From NCBI GenBank assembly GCA_022606135.1, contig JABYQN010000002.1:2914001-2978000 (forward strand): a DNA stretch of 64,000 nt. The letters are read 5' to 3'. The translations under genes were made by a program, and so were the position numbers. This DNA is from Fomes fomentarius. Taxonomy: Eukaryota > Basidiomycota > Agaricomycetes > Polyporales > Polyporaceae. Under the pieces are notes generated by a model. It worked only from the letters and a program-made list of their open reading frames with translations. It was not told where the DNA came from and did no database searches. Shown here one piece after another: positions 56,625-64,000 of this stretch (the stretch's first letter is position 1; every line of letters starts with the position of its first letter).

Positions 56625-59216
56625 ATGCCTCGTCGTATCCCGATCTCTCACAAGAAACGCAAGGCACAGCTCGTCCGCAAACGCGCCGTCAAACGCGGCG
56701 ACATCGATCCTCCACTTCCTTCCAAGGCAGACAAGCACCGCAAGCACCTCAAAGCCTCCAGCCAGCCCTTGCCCTCAGTCGCGCGCAACATCCAGTCCAC
56801 CCGACGCCTCGAGTCCTCTTTCGTGAAGCTACCTCAGGCTTTCCTGGAGAAAACGAAAGCTTTAGCGTTCACGTTGCCACTCGCACGTCCAATACCTCCT
56901 GAGCTCGCGATCGTCCCGGATGTTGACAAACAGCCCTCGGGCGCCGATGCTGCACAAGCCGGCCAGCTGACTTGTCCCAGGCGTCCGAAATGGCGATATG
57001 ACATGTCCAAGAAGGAGATTGAGGCGAACGAGCACGCTCTCTTCGAGAAGTGGCTTGAGCAGACTGATGCAGCGGTCAACGCATGGTGCAGCCCGAATGA
57101 CGTCCAGCCTACCTCATCTGAACCCGTCCAAGCACATCCTGGTGAAACGCCCAAGGTGGAGGCGATGCCGCATGCCCCCACATCGTTTGAACGCAATATC
57201 GAAGTATGGCGGCAGCTGTGCGTATGTCAACAATTATATCTCATGTTCTGCCTATGACGATGACCGTTTGGCAGGTGGAGAGTGACCGAAATATCACAGA
57301 TTCTACTCATCCTCCTTGACTCACGCTGTCCGACCCTCCATTTCCCTCCCGCGCTGTCCGCGTATCTATCTAGCGTCTCGAATGCCTCGCGTCTCCGTAC
57401 CATCCTCGTCCTAACCAAAGTTGACATCTCGGGCCCAGAGAGAGCTGCGGCATGGACTCAATATCTCAATACCCTCTATCCGGACACACGTATCGTTCAG
57501 GTAGAGTCATATTCGGAGAGGCATCCACATCTGGAGGGATCCTCTAGTAAGCGCATCCTTGAGCCACACCTTCCTTCCGCATTTCGTCGGACGCTCGTCG
57601 ATGCCTTACGGTTCACCCATGCCGAACTTCTCCAGCCACCATCCGCGCCCGCAAACTGGAAGCCGAGGATCAAGTCCGAGGTTGACTGGGACGCCGTCTT
57701 GAAAGCTCATGGTGGGAAGGTAGGCACCGCGGTGGGCGGCGCTGCAGCTCCCAACCCATCCAAGCCAGCACCGGACGAGCATACTGCCGAGGAGCACACG
57801 GACTCGGACGACGACTCAGAGCCCGAGTTTCTGACTATCGGAGTCATTGGTAATCCTCTCTCCCTTAATTCTGATTCTTGTATCCCCGGTCTCACACTCG
57901 CCGACCGCCCTATGCAGGCCAACCCAACGTGGGTAAGTCCTCGCTCCTAAATGCGCTCTTCGGCACCCAGAAGGTTAGGACATCTCGGACACCTGGGAAG
58001 GTGGGGCATTTCAGCTTACACATGTGGGGTGGGTTAACGTTAAAACTACAACTACCGCGCAGACCAAGCACTTCCAGACGCTATTCTGGACGTCCGAAGT
58101 CCGCCTTGTCGACTGTCCTGGCCTCGTCTTCCCCAATTATGTCCCGATGGAGGCTCAGGTGGGACTATTCTCGTGTTACCACGATCCTGCCGCTCATGCG
58201 CGAAGCATTGCTTGCTTAGGTACTGAGCGGGATCCTCCCCATTTCGCGCGTCTCTGCGATCCCGCTCTGTGTCTACCACGCTGCGCGTCTTCTCCCGCTC
58301 GAGAAGATTCTCGGGCTCGAACACCCGTCCTTGCCTTCGCCCCCGGCCGCGGACAAGCGGACATGGCGCGAAGGCATGCGTCCGCGCGACGTGGTAGGCA
58401 GCTCACAGCAACAAAAACCACCTGTCTGGACCGCCATGGACATCCTCATCGCCTACGCCAACAAGAAGGGATGGGTCACCGCACAAGCTGGGCGGCCAGA
58501 CGTGCATCGCGCTGGGAACGCAAGTACGTATGCTCTTCTACTTGTTCATCTCACTACATACCCTGCTGCTCCACCTTCTCTTCCCCGTCGTAAGATGCGC
58601 TCATACTGACCCACGTCTTCTCTTCTATACGTTACCCCCCGCCCTCGTGTGTATTTTAACCCCATCCCGCAACACCGGAACACGTTCCGGATCACCACCG
58701 CTGCACTGGAAACCCTGCCCGGGGATCTGTACATTCACCGCCGCGGTCGACCGAGCAGTCCTCCGTGCGGTCGCCGAGGGCCGGATCCACTGGGCGTTCT
58801 GGCCTCCAGGGACCGACTCGGAGCCCATCACACGCGCGGCGCAGCAAGGAGGCGGGGAAGGGCACGAAGGCGCTGGGATCTGGATCGCACATGGACACGA
58901 CGGACAGGGCGACATCGATGCCGAGAGCGAGGGAGAACAGGACGAGCCCGAAACGCATCATCGTGGGCCCGAGTCCGGGTCGGACGAGGACGAGGCACAG
59001 GCACTTGAAGATGTCCCGTCTGACGAAGAAGATAACTCAGAAGCTGAAGAGGACGACGAAGAGGAAGATACAGATGCGGATGCGGATGCGGATGGAACGG
59101 AACACCGTTCTGTAGGTACCAGGTTTGGCGGAGGCAGTGAGCCCGCGATCGATGGCAGTGTTGGCAGATTTGGGGCTCTCATCCTCGATGAGGACGAGGA
59201 CGAGAATGATAATTAA
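56625..59216 (+). CDS. GNL1: GNL1-type circularly permuted GTPase (MMR1/HSR1 family)
   Basis: Nucleolar/nuclear YlqF-family GTPase, a sister group of LSG1. It starts MPRRIPISHKKRKAQLVRKR (basic, nucleolar-type), then FERNIEVWRQLWRVTEIS, LLILLDSRCPTLHFP, G4 LTKVDISGPERAAAW, an acidic linker, G1 GVIGQPNVGKSSLLNALFG (split by an intron after GVI), switch RTSRTPGKTKHFQT (split by an intron after GK), G3 DCPGLVFPNYVP and PPVWTAMDILIAYANKKGW. A 235-nt intron (58524-58758), several times the usual size, leads to ILRAVAEGRIHWAFWPPG and an Asp/Glu-rich tail ending DEDEDENDN, TAA at 59214. Human GNL1 has the same order and C-terminal acidic tail. Role in ribosome assembly is inferred from the family. 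Its N-terminal half shares FERNIEVWRQLWRV exactly with LSG1 in this window. Confidence 0.93.
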
Positions 59217-59961
59217 TGGTGGGCGTGCATGGCTTAGGGGGTCGTGTATGTGTAGTAACGTACGTCGTCGCTTCAATCGATTGGGGTTGACAGGTGTGGT
59301 AGCCGCCAAGTACTTATGTGGCTGGGCGTATGCATGTTCCACCCATTCCTGGACTGGACATGGCTGGACCCATGCATTCGTTGACAGGCTTCCCCGACTG
59401 TGGTTTCCATAAAACACCCAGCCGTGACAGATGCTCAATCTTATTTACGCAAGAACGTACCTGATGTCGACAGTCGCGCCAACTTGGAAACATTGATTGC
59501 GCTCAAGGAATGAATGCCTCATGACACGGCCAGACGCATACACACCCAAACGCAAAGTATTAGAACCTGGGTCGACGCACTGTCTTTGCCCAAGCTGTCG
59601 TTGCAATGTGATACGCACATAAACTGTAAACATAAAGAGGAAGCACCAAGCTACCGCTCGTCGTATGAACCAAACGCACACGGTATAGGAACGTTGAAGC
59701 GTCCAGCGGAAGTCAGGGGAAAGAGATACATCGTACTTCTCCAGCACGATGAAGGAGGGTTATAAGACGGTAAGGATATCAGACAGACGGACAAGTGGAT
59801 GCAGGCAGGGGACGGGAACTCGGGTACGTGTGGGGAGCATTAGTATCGAGCAGGCTCCGCGGGCACTAGTGAACAGGTATCGTTGTAAGCATAGTCCACT
59901 ACTATCCATACAACGAGAACGCGCAACGCAAGTACATCACGACACGGTCACTCAGGCATGC
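59217..59961. other. Convergent 3' region, GNL1 and mucin-like gene
   Basis: About 745 bp between facing stop codons, longer than needed for two 3' UTRs. Open frames are short and have no domain. I saw no tRNA-like or repeat structure. Confidence 0.45.
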
Positions 59962-61099
59962 TTAGTAGCGCATGCCGTGGTTGTAGTCGTACGCTCCACC
60001 GTATTGCTGCTGGTGGTTCAAGCTGGTACCGCGCGAGAGCTCAGACATGCTGGGCTGCGGGCTCGGGCCGCGCTGAAGGTCAGCGTAGCCGCCAACGGGC
60101 GCAAGAGAGGCACCAGCGGTGAAGTCGTGCTCCGGAAGCGCCTCAAGGCCGGCGTGTCCATGGTTCGAACCGTAGCCGTGGCCTTCACCGGAGTGGAATG
60201 AGCCGTGGGATGCAGCCGAACCGGCGCGACGGTGGCCAGGAATACCAGAATCCTCCGGGCCAGTAGGCTGCCAGTCGATGGGCTGCATGCGCTCGTCGAA
60301 GTTGGAGGACGGGCGTAGCTTCCACTTGCGGAAGAGGGTCCACGCGAGCGCGACACCACCAATGGAGGCCGCGACAGCAACGATGACTGTAAGGGTGGTC
60401 TTGGTGACCTTGTTGTCGTTGGGGTCCTTCGCGGCACCGACGGTGCTAGCACCGGAGGTGGCAGAAGGATCGGCACTATCAGTGGCCGTAACGATTCTAG
60501 TGGCCGTGTGACGAGTGGGGTCCTGGGTATCAGTGTCGGGGCCGGTGTAGTCTCAGGCGGGGGAGTCGTAGAGGTAGGCTCTGCCGAAGAGGTCGTGCTA
60601 CTGGAGGTGGATGTAGAACTCTCCGAAGACGAGGTGGAGCTCGTCGACGACTCAGTGGAAGACGTGGTCGAGGAGGCTACCGAGGACGTGGTCTATCCGA
60701 CGGGAACAGGGAACATGAGCACACAGAGGTAGAGTAACGATACATGCTACTCACCGAACTCGAAGAAGCAGTGGTCGTAGGCGGGAACAAAGAGGAGAAT
60801 ATATCGATGGGGGTAGTGGACGCTCCCGTCGCGGTGCTGGACGTGCTGGTGCTGGTCGCCGTGTCCGAGCTGAGAGAGGCAGTGGGGTCCGCACCAGCAC
60901 CGACGACGCCGCCGTTGTTGGGAGAGCCAAAGAAGTCACTGAAGAGGTTGTCACCAGCACGCTTCTTGATCATGCGGTTGAGCTGAACATGGTCGCGGGA
61001 ATTGTGAACGAGCGAATTCGCCTCGGATACGGTGGCCAAGCCCAGGGCGACGACGAGGCAAAAGAATGTGAGGACCTTGCTGTTCGAGCGGGCAACCAT
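59962..61099 (-). CDS. Mucin-like single-pass membrane protein (Mid2/WSC-like layout)
   Basis: About 340 residues. Signal peptide MVARSNSKVLTFFCLVVALG (start 61099), a short RDHVQLNRMIKKRAGDNLF segment that ends in a KR dibasic pair, then a Ser/Thr-rich ectodomain (about 60500-60900) fit for O-mannosylation, a single transmembrane helix (TLTVIVAVAASIGGVALAW) with a basic stop (FRKWKLRPSSNF) and a cytoplasmic tail rich in Gly/His/Ser (GSAASHGSFHSGEGHGYGSN), ending GAYDYNHGMRY, stop TAA at 59962-59964. The layout is that of cell-wall stress sensors and other fungal mucin-like proteins, but no WSC or Cys-rich module is present, so a sensor role is only a suggestion. One intron in the Ser/Thr region (about 60690-60760) is likely. 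Confidence 0.78.
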
Positions 61100-61776
61100 A
61101 GCTACGTATGTTCAAGTTGAATTCGGAAGATAGGGGATTGGGGGGCGCTGGGAGAAAAGGCGTGTCGTCAGCTGGATGCTCGCAAGTGCACTGTCTGAGC
61201 AAGGTGTGTCCCGGAGGCCAGCCCGGGAGTGGGAGAACGAAAAAAAGAGAGATGAGGGAGAGATGAGGGTGACACGCACTGGACGGAGGGGGGTGGGCGT
61301 CCCCGTCTGTAAGGTAGGGTTTTGTTGCTTGCGAAGGGAGAGACAGGAATAAGGAGCGGAGGATGGCTGGAGGCCAGTGGACGTGGGCGCGAGAGAGAAG
61401 AGAACAAATGAATAGCCCCGACCGCACGCACTCGATACCACGGCAACCAGCGCCCAGATCAGCCAATCCCAGCCGCCCGGCCGTTGGCATCCTCACCCGC
61501 AGCACCGCTCTTGGTCCTCACGTCCGTCATCTCCGTCGCACATTCAACTTATTGTTATATCACCACCGCACCTCGTTCATTAGCTACCACGTATGGCCCT
61601 ACAATTCCAGTCCATAGGGGTAACGTGAGAGATGGCATAATCAATGTCAGAGATACAACGTCAAGTAAAGAGGTCAAGTAAAGGTAGTCAGTATATCCGG
61701 AACGGTCCATCACAATCAGAAACACTCGTGGCAAGAAGCGACCATGCTCCACATCAATCAATGTCCATTCCAACGC
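61100..61776. other. Intergenic, mucin-like start to heparinase-like stop
   Basis: About 680 bp between two minus-strand genes. A GA-rich tract on the plus strand (about 61228-61275; CT-rich on the coding strand of the mucin-like gene) and an inverted-orientation CCAAT (about 61460) are promoter-like. No RNA gene seen. Confidence 0.45.
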
Positions 61777-64000
61777 TCAGTTGTGGCTTGTCAACGACCA
61801 GTTGTCGATGGGTACCGACGGTGGCGACACGAAGTCACTCGCCGACATCCCGTCCCACTGTGGGTTAAACAGCACCTGCAAGCTGTACTTGCCAGCTGGC
61901 AAGTTGATGATGACCACCGTCACACCGTCGTTGGGCTGATCCGTCTCACCATCCGGGAGAGCAGGGTCGTTCTCGAAGCGCTGCGCCGCACCAGTCGTGA
62001 GGCTGACACCGTCAGGCGGGTTCAGAATCGTCATTTGCATCGTCTTGTCACCAATCTTCAGCGTCGCACCCGTGCCCGACGCCTCGACAGTGGCGTTCGT
62101 GTGCATGCGCCACATGATAGTGCCGGACGCCTCGATGTCGTCCTGGAGGAGGACCTGCTTCCTGCCGTTCAACAGGCGCACTCCACGCTTGAAAGACGTG
62201 CTGTTTACTTGTCAGCGCCGCTTGTCATACTCAAAAGTTGGTACTGCTTACACATCCTCGTACGCGCTGGTGAGGTCAGCGGTAAAGAGTGCGCTGTCGT
62301 CCTTCGCAATGTCGAGAACAGTGCTCGAGCCCTGGGTCGTCCCCGTCGATTGGCTGTTCAAAATTTTCGGTGCAGCGGTGACGAGCTGGTTCTTCTGGTT
62401 AACAAGGATCGTGTTCTGACCCTCCGTCCGCTTGCGATAGTACAACCACCGCTGGCTGTCCTGGTTATCGTTGCTGAAGTAGCCCGTCGAGCGGTAGTCG
62501 CCCGAGCCGAGCTCACCAGCCCAGCGCGTGCCCATCGCGTCAAGGACGAAGTCACCCACGTCCAAGTCATTGTGCGTCTGGTGACGCTGGTTCGAGCCGG
62601 CCTTCATCGCCACGTAAATCGCGTCGTGGTCGGTCCACGATCCGCGCAACGCAGCCCACTGGTCATCGGCGTTAGGGAAGAATTGATCGATAGCGAGCCC
62701 GTCCCAGAAAGCGCCGGAAACGATGGGGTTGTACCAGAACATGGTCCATGGCTCAGGCGCATCGAACTGGTCGCGCTGGAAGAGCTGGTACTCGGGATGC
62801 TTGTAATAGTCACCGAAGAGGAACATGCCGTTCGCCGTCGTCGAAAACTTGTTCGGACCATGGTCACCCCAAGTGAAGAACGACCCGGGGCCGGTGATGG
62901 CCATATGGAAAAGACCAGTCTTGGGGAAGTTAGGGTTCGCGTCGAGTAGGCCAAAGTAGTCGCCTGACGCGGTCTTGAGAGCAGACGCCATCTCGGCAAA
63001 CCCGGTAGTACCGAAGTACCAGTAGTGAGCGGTCTCAGACCAGCTTCCATCGTCCGAAACAGCGAAGACACAGTTTTGCTTGACGTTGGGAACGGTCTGG
63101 GCGAGGATCGCTTCGGCAGTGCCAGTACTGTCGTCTCCGAGTATGGCAAGGGCACCGAGGGTGAGGCCGCCGTTGCAAACGCAATTCCAGTTGCCCTTGA
63201 TGTTGTCCGACCACCAACCAGTGTAGCGGTTGTCGCTGTTGTTGAATGCGACGAGACCACGCTCGAGACCATAGGTGATCATGTTCTGCCGGATGGTAGC
63301 CTTCTGATCGTCGGTGAAGACATCGTGGAACCAGTCGTAAGCAATACCGAAAGCAGCCGAGAACTCGGCCGTATCGAGGAAGTGGGTGGGGTTCCATTTG
63401 TCTGTGGTATCGGGACCGAAGCTCGACGAGACTGCATTCTAGCGAAAGAGAGTCAGCAACATCGATCGACAAAATAGGATAGGCAATATGACTACCTGGA
63501 GCTCCTTGTATGCCCTGTCTGCCCACTTTGTATCCTTGGTCAAACGGTAGACGTACCCGAACGCCTTGATCCGCATCTTGATCTCACGTGCATTGTCGAG
63601 GATGCCACTGTCACCGTCCATGAAGTACTTGACGACCGGAAGGTTGTAGTACGCCGTCGCATTGCCGAAGATAGTGTCGTTCCACTTTGTCATGTAGGCA
63701 TCTTTCTGGATCATGTCGGGCAGAGCATCCCACTTGTATTGAGGAGCAATGAGGCGTGGACGGTCGTCGCGGACGGCAGTGACGGCGGGGCTCGCCGGAG
63801 AGAAGGGGTCAGAGGGCCACGACGCTGCTTCATTGTTCGATGCGCTGAACGTGGGACTATGGTAGAGGGCGGTATTCGTCTGATGCAAGCCGCGTGAACG
63901 GGGGAATCATGAGGATTATAAGAGAAACACGCACGGTGGAAGGGTAGAGTGGGAGAAGGTATTGGCTGTCGGTGGCGGTGGGGAACAAGGCAACATCGTT
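61777..64000 (-). CDS. Heparinase II/III-like polysaccharide lyase (start outside window)
   Basis: C-terminal roughly 650-690 residues of a protein with an alpha/alpha-toroid (RPRLIAPQYKWDALPDMIQK, MRIKAFGYVYRLTKDTKWAD, DTAEFSAAFGIAYDWFHDVF, YTGWWSDNIKGNWNCVCNGG, SDDGSWSETAHYWYFGTTGF) and a heparinase II/III-type beta domain (QRHQTHNDLDVGDFVLDAMG, RWAGELGSGDYRSTGYF), then a C-terminal beta segment ending NWSLTSHN, TGA at 61777-61779. Trp, His, Asn and Tyr residues in these motifs match the family's active-site region. Family members cut uronate-containing glycans by beta-elimination. The substrate here is unknown; alginate- and heparinase-like folds are hard to tell apart by eye. The first exon seen reads NDVALFPTATDSQYLLPLYP and runs off the right edge. 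Introns near 63433-63495 and 62182-62250 are standard size. Confidence 0.85.

Noticed and set aside
61744..62949. 401-codon plus-strand open frame opposite the heparinase-like gene
   Set aside because: It is exactly antisense to well-supported coding exons, has Arg/Val/Leu-rich composition typical of the reverse of GC-rich codons, and shows no domain.
1..64000. CRISPR array, transposon, integrated virus, rRNA or tRNA gene, biosynthetic gene cluster
   Set aside because: I looked for spaced direct repeats, transposase or reverse-transcriptase motifs, tRNA B-box-like segments and adjoining synthase/P450/transporter sets and saw none that I could support; weak tRNA genes could still be missed by eye.

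Overview
The window is about 64 kb of nuclear DNA from a filamentous basidiomycete. The evidence is GC-rich coding sequence, genes split by many short GT-AG introns (mostly 48-65 nt), tight gene spacing on both strands, and a wood-decay flavour: a secreted GH5 endoglucanase with a CBM1 cellulose-binding module, a GH20 hexosaminidase and a heparinase II/III-like lyase. A polypore-type white-rot fungus (Agaricomycetes) is my best guess; genus and species cannot be read from the sequence. I see no transposon, rRNA, tRNA or CRISPR array.

Layout, left to right. 1-3122 (+): 3' part of RRP5 (rRNA processing). 3348-13655 (-): a long Tea1-like kelch/coiled-coil protein, an unidentified C2H2-finger gene, a small secreted Kre9/Knh1-type protein, and a second, shorter kelch paralogue. 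14116-18851 (+): a lipase with a long disordered N-terminus, then S-formylglutathione hydrolase. 19145-26174 (-): an FHA-domain Ser/Thr kinase (Chk2/Mek1-like), the 60S-maturation GTPase LSG1, and the GH5 endoglucanase. 26775-28026 (+): a LYR-motif protein, converging on SEC8 (28134-32878, -), which shares a promoter of about 90 bp with a Mit1-like PHD/chromodomain/SNF2 remodeller (32972-39625, +). 40030-41371 (+): a degenerate RNase III plus dsRBD protein. 41900-44950 (-): GH20. 45962-50467 (+): a RING-containing SNF2 ATPase (Rad5/Uls1-like). 50723-55979 (-): a Prm10/ThrE-type transporter and a SAM methyltransferase. 56625-59216 (+): GNL1, a second circularly permuted GTPase. 59962-61099 (-): a mucin-like single-pass membrane protein. 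61777-64000 (-): heparinase II/III-like protein cut by the window edge.

There is no single pathway or obvious gene cluster. RRP5, LSG1 and GNL1 all bear on ribosome or nucleolar function; GH5, GH20, the lyase, the Kre9-like and mucin-like proteins bear on cell wall or substrate; the kelch protein and SEC8 bear on polarised growth. This reads as ordinary core genome.

The most notable observations are in gene structure. Two catalytic motifs sit on microexons: 11 nt for the lipase nucleophile elbow and 8 nt, followed by a GC-AG intron, for the kinase DLK motif. The lipase has a 240-nt intron that is open in frame and encodes a hydrophobic stretch (exitron-like). The LSG1 start codon appears to stand alone in exon 1. 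Three genes (GH5, Mit1-like, RING-SNF2) each need one extra base, in or beside a C or G run, to keep their conserved domains in frame. That pattern looks like systematic homopolymer undercalling, though real lesions cannot be excluded from sequence alone.
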